DNA of 56,181 nt from Gammaproteobacteria bacterium (GCA_002730035.1 PBYU01000034.1:30505-86685), one strand, 5' to 3'. Positions 9,485 to 19,511 are shown, counted from the first letter of the stretch. Made by a program: numbers and translations. Notes: generated from the letters alone by a model not told the origin.

Positions 9485-12400
9485 CTAACTGATGGCAGCC
9501 TTCTTGAGAATAGTCTTGGTTTTTTCCAATTCGGTTTCCAGCGAAACCCGCGTTTCGATCTCTATAGCTGGATTAGAAAGAACGAAATAGGCCGTCCGCA
9601 CCACCTCTCGCCAGCGCGGTATCTTGGGTAGTTGTTCCAGGCGCAGGTAACGATCGAATGTTCGAGTTCTTAAGCGTCCATCATCGATACTTACCGCCCA
9701 AATGTTACTTTCCTCGGCGAGTTCTATTTTAGACTTCTGTGTGGTTACTTCCAAGGTGTGCAGGGCGGAGCGCATCAATGTGACTAATTGCTGTCGGTAC
9801 TCGCCTTAGCTGCTCACGGCAGGTAGTTGCTCATCGGTAAAGAGTACCAAGTCTTCAATGCCCGACAATTTATCAAGCAATGACGGGTGATCGGAAATTT
9901 CGGTCGGAGTCATTACGCTAAGCCTTGTACCGATACGCCGAATATTCTGCTGCGCCTGCCCCAGGAAGCTCACCAGTTCAACTGTGTCTCTGGCCAGTGC
10001 GCTGCTGGAAACTGTCTGCAGTGGTTCGGTGTCTTCCAGAAATAACACACCGGTGCCTTCGTCGCTGCCGAAAAGATTGAGTCTACTATTCAACTCGACA
10101 TTTTTGCTCGAAGTCTTATCAGCGTTATTGTAGGGATAGACCACCTCAATGACTATGTTCTTGCTGGTGACATGATTAGCACCGGCACTTTCTTGGTCCA
10201 GGTCTCCTTCACCAGTTTCCTATTGGGAAATAGCCGCGCGAATCTCAGCATTCACTTCGGAGTCGAAAAACAAGCTGTTGATATCCTTGTTGATTACTGC
10301 TTCTCGATCAGTCCCGAGCATTTCAGCGGCCCGTTGATTCAGGCTGAATATTTTCCCCGGCAGCTCGAAGGCGATGAATCCTGCTTTGATAGACTCCAGT
10401 ACCTGTTGCAAACGAAACCGCGAATTGCGTAGCTCTGTGTCCGCCTGGGCATAGGTTTCAATCTGAGAGCGCATTTTCAGGTTGTCCTCATTTATCCTGT
10501 GCAGCATGCTCAACCGCAGCTGATTCTCAACGCGCGAAAGCAGTTCTTCATTATGAAAGGGCTTGGCAAGATAATCATTGGCTCCAGTACTGAATCCCTG
10601 GGTCAAGTCTTCCAGGTGATTCTTTGCGGTAACTAGAATAATCGGTAGCTCGATCTGATTATATTTCTGTCGCAGTTTTTGACAGATCTCATAACCATTC
10701 AGTCCTGGCATCATCAAATCCAGCAAAACCAGATCAGGCTTGTTCTCCTCTATGGATGTCAATGCATCGAGCCCATTCGAACATTTGACGACATTGTATT
10801 CGTCAAGCTGCTGTCCCATAACGACTCGGTTAATTTCGTCATCGTCCACGACTAGGATTGTGGTCTCTTGTTCAGTTCTGAGCTTAGGGACATCATCGAT
10901 CTTATTCGCCTGGCGCAAGTAGTCCGCGCGCCGAATCATCTGTCGATGAATATTGGGAGATTTTATTGCCTGCGTCTGATCGAGTGACACCCTGAGTGTA
11001 AAACTGAAAGTGGAGCCTATATCCAATTCACTCTCCAGCTTGAGCTCGCTGCGATGCATTTCCACCATACGCTTGGCGAGTGGAAGCCCCAGTCCGATTC
11101 CACCGGCGTTCATTTGCTGCGAAGGTAATTTTTCAAAAGTTTTGAACACGGTATCGTGGTCAGTTTTATGGATACCGATCCCAGTGTCTCTAACTTTTAC
11201 TGTGACGTTGTAATCGGATGTCAGATCGGCAGAGATTACAACTTCACCGGAGTATGTGAACTTAATGGCATTAGAAGTCAGGTTAACCAATATCTGCTGT
11301 AGCCTGTCTTCATCGCCCGCTACCAGCGGCAGGTCCGGATCTACCGCTGCATACAGATCGAGGTTCTTATCGCCGATCAATGGCTTGCAAATTGCTATGA
11401 CGAGTTTGGTCAGTCGATCACCAGAAGCCTGAATCAGCTCCAGGTTCTGCGTAATCAGATCAATATCCTGATTCTTGTTTTCAAATTCCGCCAGTGCAGT
11501 TTCGGCTAATCCGTTGATACCATGCAGGGGAGTCCGTAACTCATGTGAGACATTCGCCAGCAAATCGTCCTTAATCTGTTCTAACCTTGCCAGATTATTG
11601 ATAGCCAGCAATTGAGCATCTTCCTTTTCTTGTTTTAGTTGGTTATAGCGGTAGGAGAGGCTCAAAGATAACAACAGCGCCTGGGCAATTAATCCAATAT
11701 TGTATGCATTGATGGTAAAGATATTATTCGGAAAAGCCGGCCATAGCTGCAACAGCATCAGCGTTATAGTGCCCGCCAGGAAAACACTGATAGCTGCATG
11801 TGCACAACAGCGGTTACGATTCCGCGTCGAATTGCATCGAGGTTTGTGTAAAACGCTAGCGGTATAGTAAGGATGAGTAAGAAGATGAAGAGATACTGAA
11901 AAACTTTCTCATTTGGTATGGCAGTTAACAGGACAATGATACCGAATGCACCCAGGGTCAATTGAACTACCTTATCGAGTCGTGGATTATATTCTCAAAT
12001 CCGTAGTAGTGAGCGCTGAAACAGCAGTGCAGTAACAACCAGCAGTGGGTAAATGAGCCGTTCCGACATATCGACATACCAACTGCCCCGATAAAGCTCA
12101 TCCAACAAGTAGCGGAAATGTTTCGAATCGAGAAAAATAAAGACGGTCTGCGTCGCAATAGCGAGGACGTAAAACAAGTAACTGGATTCACGAATGGAAG
12201 AGAATAGGAATAAGTTATAAAAAATCATCGCCAGCAAAATGCCGTATTGCAGACCGAGGAGAGTGTCGGATTTAACCGACTCCTGCCTATAGGTTTCTGA
12301 ATCCCAGAGTGAGATCGGTAGTCGCAGGGGTCTGGCACTGGTCACTCTCAAATAGAAGTGACTACCGAATTCTTCGTCGATAGTCAGTGCGAACCCACGA

Positions 12401-12854
12401 TTCAGAGTTTTCATTTCTCACTCATTGGCTTGCGTGCCGAGAATGTATTGCGAAATCAAATTACCCTGCTCATCGATTCTGTATAACTCAATTCCACCCC
12501 GCACAATGCCTCCAACCAGTTTCGGCGGACCAAACTCGAGCACCTTTACTGCACCCGACGCCGCCGCGGACCAGTCGAGGTCAAAACGCATCCAGTAGGC
12601 CGAACTGGTTATCCCAAAATGAAACAGCTCTCGATCATGGGGAATAAAATTTACAGAGAATATGGGTGTTAACACGTCCTCTATATCGAGAGACTCGGAG
12701 CGATCCTCGTAGTACTCGATGTTTGCAGCGATCGAAACATGTTTTGTATCAGGATTGATAATAATCTGCTGTGCATAGCCGACGGAAAACCGAGCATGCC
12801 GCCCGCCAGCAATAAGCATACAAACAGATTCTTCAGTGATGTTTTCCTAAGCAC
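9485..12854 (-). pseudogene. 7TMR-DISM hybrid sensor histidine kinase, multiply interrupted
   Basis: A GTG at 12854 opens a signal peptide; one missing base near 12777-12783 shifts into the frame of the sensor domain. From there the parts are, in order: 7TMR-DISM extracellular domain, stop TGA 12418-12420, membrane helices, stop TGA 11995-11997, further helices, a one-base frameshift near 11775-11795, the kinase core (H-box SHELRTPLHG, N-box NLTSNAIKF, G-boxes DTGIGI and GIGLGLPLA), a receiver domain (VVDDDE, LLDLMMPG, Lys in LAKPF), a PAS domain cut by TAG 10220-10222, then a C-terminal regulatory domain cut by TAA 9806-9808. On each side of every stop the same frame continues the expected family sequence. 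It would make about 1,120 residues. It no longer can, unless stops are read through. It probably formed an operon with the ATPase downstream. Confidence 0.88.
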
Positions 12855-13139
12855 GGCCGTCAGTCAAATTGATAAAACTTCAGGAGAATCTCGCGGATCA
12901 ACCATCCGTTAGAGTGATAAATGGAATTCTATAGCTTCATTCCGAGTGAAACAATCCGGCTGGGAACGGAGTCTTGACCTGTAATTCCCACCAAGATCGG
13001 AATATTGGGCTGGAAAGTCCAAATTGTTGCTGTATAAGAAGCGAGAATGGGATTAACATTCTTGGTGATATTTTAGCTAAAAGAACAATGTGGAGTCTCT
13101 GAATTCAGATGTGCTCTGCAAAAACCCTGTGGAGGTCCT

Positions 13140-14132
13140 ATGAAGCGTACGCAGTTAGCCACCACTATTTTGATCCTGTCGCTCGTGCTGACAGCTAATC
13201 AAGCCGTCACCCAGGAAAGAGATCAGTATCAATACTGGCTGGAGCTTAACGCAGCGGATCAGACTTATGCCGATAGATCAGGGGAGATTGGCAGGACCGG
13301 AGCTTTCCTGGAATTCCTGGGGGAAGGTTCGATTGTTATCCGGTCTCCTGAAGGGCCAGTGGATGCGCTGGAGGAATACCGTTATCGAGCCGTCGATTTC
13401 GAGCGCGATGAGTTAACTTGGGAGTCTCACTACATCGATGTATCTCGCGATGGTGACCTAGGACTAACGGCTGGGCCCTATTTCTTTGAGAATCCGGCTG
13501 AAGAAACGATAGCTTACGGTCACCTGGTGTCTATCTGGAAGAAGACTGAGGGTCGCTGGGAACTCATGGCCGATATGGCGGCATTCATTCCGGGATTTCT
13601 GAGTCTCGAAGTCGAACCTGATTTTGAAGACACCAGCCCGGTTCTGGAGGAAACAGCACATCCAGTGCTGGCCATGTCGGAAGGAAACACCATGCAGCAA
13701 CTGATTGATGCCGATAATCAGTTTGGTCGCAGTGTAAACTTTCAAGGCGGGCAGCGAGCGCTACTCAGATTTGGCATGGAAAACACCCGGGTTTACTTGG
13801 AGAATATGGGCCCTGCCGTCGGAGCCGAAGTGGCGAGTTCAGTCTACGGTGCCTATCTGGATAATGAACTCACTACGACCTATCCGATCAGCCTGACACA
13901 CATGGGTGGATTCATGTCTTCATCGAAAGAGATGGGTTATACCTACGGCATGATGGAAACCAATATCGATGATACGGGGAATATAATTGATGTTGAAAAT
14001 GATGACCTGATAGGGCAGGGATTTAGAGTTGCTTACCTGCGATTGTGGCGCCTCAATAACAACAATGACTGGCGCATTGCCGTCGAAGTATTGAGACCTA
14101 TTGACAGAGAAGAATTGGCCCCTGTCGATTAG
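13140..14132 (+). CDS. Secreted protein with two NTF2-like (DUF4440/SnoaL-type) domains
   Basis: A 330-residue product. GGAGG lies 5 bases before the ATG, an excellent ribosome site. Residues 1-24 are a signal peptide. Residues ~28-150 and ~175-325 both resemble NTF2-like cone folds of the DUF4440/SnoaL kind (FLEFLGEGSIVIRSPEG in the first half; QLIDADNQFGR and LRLWRLNNNNDWRIAVEVL in the second). These folds bind small hydrophobic ligands or act as lyases and isomerases, but no catalytic set can be named. Its last 4 bases overlap the end of the convergent glycosyltransferase gene. The 285-base region before it holds no gene that I can recognise. Confidence 0.6.
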   Translation: MKRTQLATTILILSLVLTANQAVTQERDQYQYWLELNAADQTYADRSGEIGRTGAFLEFLGEGSIVIRSPEGPVDALEEYRYRAVDFERDELTWESHYIDVSRDGDLGLTAGPYFFENPAEETIAYGHLVSIWKKTEGRWELMADMAAFIPGFLSLEVEPDFEDTSPVLEETAHPVLAMSEGNTMQQLIDADNQFGRSVNFQGGQRALLRFGMENTRVYLENMGPAVGAEVASSVYGAYLDNELTTTYPISLTHMGGFMSSSKEMGYTYGMMETNIDDTGNIIDVENDDLIGQGFRVAYLRLWRLNNNNDWRIAVEVLRPIDREELAPVD

Positions 14133-16075
14133 TTGTGTATCCGCACTGGCCTCTCACCGAAGAATGTCGACGTGCCTTGATGATTGACGATTTCGATAGC
14201 TAGACTGTGCTCTCCGTTTTCAAGTGTCGTAGTATCCAGCTTGAAGTCGAATCCCAGGTCAGGTGCATTCGGATCGCTGCTTACTCCCATTGCTGCCACG
14301 ACATCGCTGCGGGTCTGACCATACTCAGCCGTGCCGATTCGAGTGCCATCGACTAATAGATACACTGCGGCAACGCCAATATCTTCGTTATAACTCCAAC
14401 CACTCACATTCACCGATCCACTCATGCGTTCTTCGGCATTAGGATAGTCTATCCATGCGCGCGCAGGGTAGGGGCAGGGTCTCGATCGGTAATCGGTGTT
14501 ACTCCCATTGTCGATGATGCGAGTAGCCGAGTAGTAGCTGAAGCGCTTGTTGCCGTTGAACAGTGATAGCTCATCTATGAGATTTATGCTGCCTACATGG
14601 CTGCACATCGTGGTAAGAAGCTCATGTTTGTCCACAACGGTGAGCGAGCTGTCCTCATTGATGTACAAGACGCTTCGATTAATCGCATTGGCCACAGCTG
14701 ACTCGTCCTTGCGCCACAATTGCAGCTGGGTAATGCGCCCGTCCCTTACCGCCTTGTCGCGATCTAGTGTGTAGGTTTCGTTCGTCAGGCCCGCGAATTC
14801 TACCTGGGCGGCCGTGTAGTAATTGTCAGTGATAACAATGGGAGGGCTATCTGTTAGCTGGTCTTGTGAAAGATCCTGCAACAGCGCATTGGTATATTCA
14901 GAAAATTGCCTCCATCCTGCCATCTTATTAGACAGAACACCGGGGCCGAGCAGGTTCTGCAGCGGTGCCTGGTAAGCCTGCGAGCCGACTCCCAGCAGGG
15001 CGACCAGAGTTCCGGTAAAGCCCAGCACCGGTATACTGGCGATGAGTCTGCGCGCCACTCGCTCGCTCCATTTTTCACGGCACCAGGTATAGCACTGCCT
15101 TAACACCGCAGGCACAAATACCAACAGCGGAAAGTATCCTGATAAGGGCCAGTGAATCGACGTGCTGGTTGCGTCAGTCCAGGGCGCTAACAACAAGTAC
15201 ACCGCTAAGTTTACCATTGCGAAACACAGCAACAGAGCTGCAACGTGATCCTGTCGCCTGGCGCGCTGTAACAGAGTCCATAGAGTCAACAGCAACACTG
15301 CGTAAAGAGGCGGAGTGACCAGCCCGGCTTGTTTGAAGATGTGCAACAGACCGCTTAGCTGAAACTCCCACGGATGCCTATCTACAAAATAGAAACTGGC
15401 GCTGCTGAGCGCATGGGTGAGATTGAACCAGATGATTGGGATCAGGCCAATGCTGGCGATAGCCATCGACAACCATAGACGCGGATTAGCCCAGTGAGCT
15501 CGTGCCGGTTTGTACAAGACCAGGAACAATAGCGCGGCACTTGGGTAGAGAAAGAAGCGATAGTGGGTGCTCAATCCCAGAGCAACGCAAGTACCCGTGC
15601 CAATCCAGAATTTCAGACCATTTATTCTCAGGGCACGTTCGAAACAACCGATAGCCAACAGGCCGAAGAACAAAAGTGGGACATCTGGCACGGCGAGTAA
15701 ACCGAGAAAGCCACCCAGTGGTAGACACAGGCATAGAGCAGCCGATTCGAGAGCCTGCTGCCGGTTGCTAATGGGTCTGGCTATCCAGTAGACCAACAAT
15801 GGAATGCTGCTGCCGAGAAATAAAAACACGATGCGCACGGCGAATGCATTGCCAGGATCGAGGCTGGCGCCCAGCCCGACCAGCAGTGAAGTCATAAAGG
15901 GAAGATCGCTGTAAGCAATAGCCGGATGAGTTGAGGCCAGCCAGTAGAATACTTCGTCGCTGTACAGATCCAGCACGGTACCCAGATAAAGCTTCAACCC
16001 CAGCAGCAGGACCATGCCGATGCCGAAGAGCCTGAACACAGGCACCCCGATTGCCTGATTATTGTCGTCTTGCAA
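14129..16075 (-). CDS. PMT/ArnT-type membrane glycosyltransferase with C-terminal Ig-like domain
   Basis: About 648 residues. I start it at TTG 16075, preceded by CAGGAG at 7 bases; the open frame runs back into feoB but those residues are not family-like. The first ~420 residues hold about 11 membrane helices with the GT-C signature near the N-terminus: LDLYSDEVFYWLAS (catalytic acidic residue in the first periplasmic loop) and DLPFMTSLLVG. GT-C enzymes of this family move a sugar from a polyprenyl-phosphate donor to lipid A or protein. The last ~110 residues (MSGSVNVSGWSYNEDIGVAA onward) look like an Ig-like domain with a VDGTRIG strand, an uncommon addition. It follows feoB by 26 bases but is unlikely to be functionally linked to iron. 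Confidence 0.78.
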   Translation of the reverse strand: MQDDNNQAIGVPVFRLFGIGMVLLLGLKLYLGTVLDLYSDEVFYWLASTHPAIAYSDLPFMTSLLVGLGASLDPGNAFAVRIVFLFLGSSIPLLVYWIARPISNRQQALESAALCLCLPLGGFLGLLAVPDVPLLFFGLLAIGCFERALRINGLKFWIGTGTCVALGLSTHYRFFLYPSAALLFLVLYKPARAHWANPRLWLSMAIASIGLIPIIWFNLTHALSSASFYFVDRHPWEFQLSGLLHIFKQAGLVTPPLYAVLLLTLWTLLQRARRQDHVAALLLCFAMVNLAVYLLLAPWTDATSTSIHWPLSGYFPLLVFVPAVLRQCYTWCREKWSERVARRLIASIPVLGFTGTLVALLGVGSQAYQAPLQNLLGPGVLSNKMAGWRQFSEYTNALLQDLSQDQLTDSPPIVITDNYYTAAQVEFAGLTNETYTLDRDKAVRDGRITQLQLWRKDESAVANAINRSVLYINEDSSLTVVDKHELLTTMCSHVGSINLIDELSLFNGNKRFSYYSATRIIDNGSNTDYRSRPCPYPARAWIDYPNAEERMSGSVNVSGWSYNEDIGVAAVYLLVDGTRIGTAEYGQTRSDVVAAMGVSSDPNAPDLGFDFKLDTTTLENGEHSLAIEIVNHQGTSTFFGERPVRIHN

Positions 16076-16085
16076 GGCAGCGCTC

Positions 16086-16103
16086 CTGTTCAGAGGGTCC
16101 CCT
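16086..16103. repeat. Terminal remnant of the hairpin element (18 bp)
   Basis: CTGTTCAGAGGGTCCCCT matches the right end of copies A and B (GTTCAGAGGGTCCT and GTTCAGAGGGCCCCT). It fills the gap between feoB and the glycosyltransferase gene, and its outer end overlaps the feoB stop codon (TAG, 16102-16104). The rest of the element is absent. Confidence 0.7.
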
Positions 16104-18222
16104 AGAGTTGAACTGCCTTTATCAAATTCTCCGGGACTATCCTGCTGGAGAGTCTCTTCAGATTTGCGATAAAGATCAGCAAGACCGATATCATGGCGCC
16201 AATCCAAAGGGAGGAGAATAAGGGGTTTATCATGAAAGTGCCAATTTGGTAGATCACCGTAGCGGTGATATAGGCCAATCCTGTGCACCAACCGAACACC
16301 AGCACTGTCCAGCGCCAGCCGGCCTCTTTGTTTACTGCGCCGAGTACCGCCACGCAAGGCGCATAAAGCAATATGAATACTAAATAGCAGAAGGCGGCGA
16401 ATGGGCTGCTGAACAGTGCAGCCATATTAGTCAGCGTGCTGCCACGTACTTCCTGTACCTCAGCCACTGCTTCGATGTCACTCACGTCGCCAATTGAGAT
16501 ACCGAGCGGATCGCCCAGTGTATCGCCGAGGGCAATCAATTCGGTCCCGATGGTTCTCAGAGCCTCAGCAGCGGCGGCAACCAGGTCCGGTGGAGAGCCA
16601 TCGTCTAACCCATCTTCCGGTTCCGCATAGAGGGCATCGAGGGTGCCGACGATTGCTTCCTTGGCAAACATGCCTGTAAACAATCCCACAGTGGCAGGCC
16701 AGTTATCCCGCTCGACACCAAGCGGTGCGAAGGCGGGTGTGATGGATTTACCAATCACGCTGAGTACCGACTCCTCGGAGTCTTCATTGCCGAAACTTCC
16801 ATCAGTACCGAAGGAATTCAGGAAGCTAAGCACTATCACCACACTGACAATGGTCTTGCCCGCTCGGAAAATGAATCCTTTCAAGCGGAACCACGTCGTT
16901 AGCAGGATATTTCTGAGAATGGGAATATGGTAGGCAGGCATTTCCTGAAACGAAGGGGTGACCTCGCCGGTGAAGAGTTGTTTACGAAAAATCCAGCCCG
17001 TAAAGATTGCCAGGGCGATCCCTAACAGATACAGCCCGAACACAATATTTTGCCCGTTCTGTTGAAAGAAGGCTGCTGCGAACAGCGCGTAAACCGTCAG
17101 TCGAGCGCCGCAACTCATGAATGGCGCCATGGAAATAGTCATCAGCCGATCGCTGTCACGGCCCAGGGTTCTCGCAGCCATCACTGCAGGAACATTGCAA
17201 CCGAACCCAACGATAAGGGGGACGAATGCATTGCCCGGTAAGCCGATTCCGCCCATTAGCCTGTCAATTACAAAGGCCGCACGAGACATGTATCCGGAGT
17301 CCTCGAGTACCGACAGGCAGAGATACAGAAAACCGATCACTGGTATAAACGTGGCAACCAGGGTAATACCTCCGCCCACGCCCTGAGCCAACAGAGTAGT
17401 TACCCACTGTGGGGCGCTTATCTGCTGCAGCAGCCAGCTGGTCCCATCTACCAGCACCGCGGCAAACAGAATATCGAAGAAATCGATGAACACTGCACCT
17501 AGGTTTACAGCAAAAGTGAACATCAGGTAAATCATCAGCAGGAAGAAGGGTATGCCCAGCCACCGGTTCAGGACGACTCTGTCGATTCGTTGCGAGAGAC
17601 TATGATGGGTTGGCGAAACCTCCACCACACCATCGACCAGCTGGCGGGACTGGTAGTAACGCTTGAAAATCCGGTCCGCTACCTCTTCAGAATCTTCCAC
17701 ATCGAGCTTGCTGCGTCCGAGATCTGGATTAGCGAGAACCGAGCTGAAGAAGTCCAGTAAGTTGTCTACTCCGCGCTTGCGTGATGCCACCATTTCTATA
17801 ATAGGCACCTGCAGATTGTCAGCCAGCGCGTGCCTGGAAACCGCCACTCCTTGCTGCTCGGCAACGTCCAGCATATTCAGCACCACAATTACCGGAACTG
17901 ATTGCTCCAGCAGTTGTTGCGTCAGAACCAGGCTGCGTTCCAGGTTGGTCGCATCGATGATATTGACGATGATGTTGATATCACTCTGCTCGATGTAGTC
18001 AGTTGCAATCTTCTCATCGATGCCCTGGTGTTCCTGCTCCAGTGAATACACACCGGGCAGATCGACTAATTCAATTCGATTGTCTTCCAGCTTAAAGTAA
18101 CCAAATTTCTTTTCAACAGTGACGCCCGGCCAGTTACCGACTTTCTGATTCGCGCCGGTCAGCACATTGAAGAGAGTCGTCTTACCGCAATTAGGATTGC
18201 CAATGAGAGCGATTTTTTGCAT
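16102..18222 (-). CDS. feoB: Ferrous iron transport protein B
   Basis: A 706-residue Fe2+ permease. Residues ~1-165 are the G-protein domain: G1 GNPNCGKTT at 8-16, G3 DLPGVYSL, G4 LNMLDVA. A helical guanine-dissociation-inhibitor region follows, then from ~215 the membrane part with two Gate motifs (GFGCNVPAVMAART and, in the C-terminal half, LFTGMFAKEAIVGTL) and the two core CFeoB cysteines in GCNVP and SCGARL. Length is usual, slightly short. It starts 3 bases after the feoA stop, so the two are co-translated. The TAG stop is at the boundary of a hairpin-element remnant. Confidence 0.96.
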   Translation of the reverse strand: MQKIALIGNPNCGKTTLFNVLTGANQKVGNWPGVTVEKKFGYFKLEDNRIELVDLPGVYSLEQEHQGIDEKIATDYIEQSDINIIVNIIDATNLERSLVLTQQLLEQSVPVIVVLNMLDVAEQQGVAVSRHALADNLQVPIIEMVASRKRGVDNLLDFFSSVLANPDLGRSKLDVEDSEEVADRIFKRYYQSRQLVDGVVEVSPTHHSLSQRIDRVVLNRWLGIPFFLLMIYLMFTFAVNLGAVFIDFFDILFAAVLVDGTSWLLQQISAPQWVTTLLAQGVGGGITLVATFIPVIGFLYLCLSVLEDSGYMSRAAFVIDRLMGGIGLPGNAFVPLIVGFGCNVPAVMAARTLGRDSDRLMTISMAPFMSCGARLTVYALFAAAFFQQNGQNIVFGLYLLGIALAIFTGWIFRKQLFTGEVTPSFQEMPAYHIPILRNILLTTWFRLKGFIFRAGKTIVSVVIVLSFLNSFGTDGSFGNEDSEESVLSVIGKSITPAFAPLGVERDNWPATVGLFTGMFAKEAIVGTLDALYAEPEDGLDDGSPPDLVAAAAEALRTIGTELIALGDTLGDPLGISIGDVSDIEAVAEVQEVRGSTLTNMAALFSSPFAAFCYLVFILLYAPCVAVLGAVNKEAGWRWTVLVFGWCTGLAYITATVIYQIGTFMINPLFSSLWIGAMISVLLIFIANLKRLSSRIVPENLIKAVQL

Positions 18223-18225
18223 GAG

Positions 18226-18462
18226 TTATTGGATCTCAACCGAAATAATTGCAGCCTCGGCCTTGCGGATGCTGATAAAACTGCCAGCTACCTTAACCTG
18301 CATGGGATCACCCAGCGGGGCGAAGCGCAAAATTTCCAGCACAGAGCCCGGGATAATGCCGAGTGCGTACAGACGACTCCTTATCTCAGCAGGGTCCGCA
18401 GCGATTTCCAGTACGACGCAGCGATCACCTGGTGCGGCATCGGAGAGGGAGGCTTGAGTCAT
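18226..18462 (-). CDS. feoA: Ferrous iron transport protein A
   Basis: A 78-residue SH3-like cytoplasmic protein that supports FeoB. Start is the ATG at 18462; a TTG five codons upstream (18477) is possible but neither has a clear ribosome site. Typical FeoA features are LSDAAPGDRCVV near the start, RLYALGIIPGSVLEI in the middle, and ISIRKAEAAIISVE at the end. It precedes feoB by 3 bases and is transcribed away from bfd across a likely Fur-controlled promoter region. Confidence 0.9.
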   Translation of the reverse strand: MTQASLSDAAPGDRCVVLEIAADPAEIRSRLYALGIIPGSVLEILRFAPLGDPMQVKVAGSFISIRKAEAAIISVEIQ

Positions 18463-18548
18463 GGGAAATATTTGCAACTAAAATTCAGTGGCTTACTGCA
18501 GCGTGACAAGGTGATTCCTAGCTCCGTAACGTAGCAGATTTAGCTCTA

Positions 18549-18580
18549 GTTGACAATCATTCTCATTTAGAATTAAATAA
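18549..18580 (+). promoter_or_regulatory. Probable Fur box and promoter upstream of bfd, in the feoA/bfd divergent region
   Basis: TTGACA (18550-18555) is followed after 17-18 bases by TTAAATA (18573-18579), a reasonable sigma-70 promoter reading toward bfd. Overlapping it, TGACAATCATTCTCATTTA (18551-18569) closely resembles Fur-box cores (AATCATTCTCATT). Its position between feoA and bfd makes iron control of either or both directions likely. The site was matched by eye, not scored. Confidence 0.65.
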
Positions 18581-18601
18581 TGCCCAAGTTTAAGGTCTTC
18601 C

Positions 18602-18790
18602 ATGTACGTATGTATCTGCCGACAAGTCACAGACCATCAGATCCACGATGTCTGTCGCGGTGGTGCCAGCAATTTTACCGATGTTCAGGCAAAATTGGGA
18701 GTCGCCAAGCAGTGCGGCAAGTGTGTCAAACTCGCCCAGACTATCGTCAAGCAATGCAACAAGGCGACGCCGTTCGTAAATGCTGCCTAG
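18602..18790 (+). CDS. bfd: Bacterioferritin-associated ferredoxin
   Basis: A 62-residue [2Fe-2S] protein that reduces bacterioferritin haem to release stored iron. The four cluster cysteines have the Bfd spacing: VCICRQVT (C-x-C at residues 4 and 6) and KQCGKCVKLA (C-x2-C). AAGG lies before the ATG. It is divergent from feoAB and upstream of bfr in the same direction, separated from bfr by 256 bases in which no gene is seen, so bfr may have its own promoter. Confidence 0.92.
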   Translation: MYVCICRQVTDHQIHDVCRGGASNFTDVQAKLGVAKQCGKCVKLAQTIVKQCNKATPFVNAA

Positions 18791-19046
18791 CAAACTCCCA
18801 GGGCTTGCTTTTGACTACCAGTCTCCTGTCGTTGTGCTCTCCTTCGAGAGAACAACAGCCCGCAACGCCTGTTAGATGGGGCTGCCCATCAACTGCTTGA
18901 GAGAGGACGCCAGCAGTGGCAGTTTAATCTAAATGGGATTGCTAATTATTTTATTTTCCAACAATATCAATAGCTTATATCGATAATCTTGACATCTCCC
19001 AAGCAAACAGGGATGCTTGTGCAAATTAGCATCCGGGGATTGACAC

Positions 19047-19511
19047 ATGCAAGCAGACGCTACCGTCATCAAGCACTTGAATCAGGCACTTGCCAACGAA
19101 CTCATCGCCATAAACCAGTATTTTCTGCATTCACGCATGTATGAAGACTGGGGCTTAAATAAGCTGGCTGAAAAAGAACAAGCAGAGTCAGTGGACGAGA
19201 TGAAGCATGCGGATCAACTGATAAAACGCATCCTGTTTCTGAACGGCTTACCGAATCTACAGGATCTCGGCCAGCTGCTGGTTGGTGAAAACACCCGCGA
19301 AATGCTCGAATGCGATCTGCAGCTGGAGATGCAGGCCTGCCCTGATCTTCGCGAAGGGATTACTTATTGTGAATCGGTTAATGACTTCATCAGTCGGGAT
19401 ATTCTGTCGCAAATACTGACCAGTGAAGAAGATCATATCGATTGGCTCGAGACTCAACTGGGGCTCATCGACAAGGTTGGTCTGGAAAATTACCAGCAGG
19501 CCATGATTTAG
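19047..19511 (+). CDS. bfr: Bacterioferritin
   Basis: A 154-residue four-helix-bundle haem-containing iron-storage protein that assembles into 24-mers. All dinuclear ferroxidase ligands fall at the canonical positions: E18, E51, H54 (in DEMKHAD), E94 (LQLEMQA), E127 and H130 (SEEDHIDW). M52, the haem ligand shared across the two-fold axis, is also present, so this is a catalytically complete, haem-binding subunit. Usual length. The bfd gene upstream encodes its reductase partner. Confidence 0.96.
   Translation: MQADATVIKHLNQALANELIAINQYFLHSRMYEDWGLNKLAEKEQAESVDEMKHADQLIKRILFLNGLPNLQDLGQLLVGENTREMLECDLQLEMQACPDLREGITYCESVNDFISRDILSQILTSEEDHIDWLETQLGLIDKVGLENYQQAMI

Noticed and set aside
9485-12819. 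Five apparent small proteins on the minus strand (9485, 9806, 10220, 11764, 11995, 12418 frames)
   Set aside because: They are consecutive pieces of one sensor kinase broken by stops and frameshifts, so they are reported as a single pseudogene rather than as separate genes.
18580-18900. 106-codon frame overlapping bfd
   Set aside because: A shadow of bfd in another frame; bfd has its four cluster cysteines and the right length.
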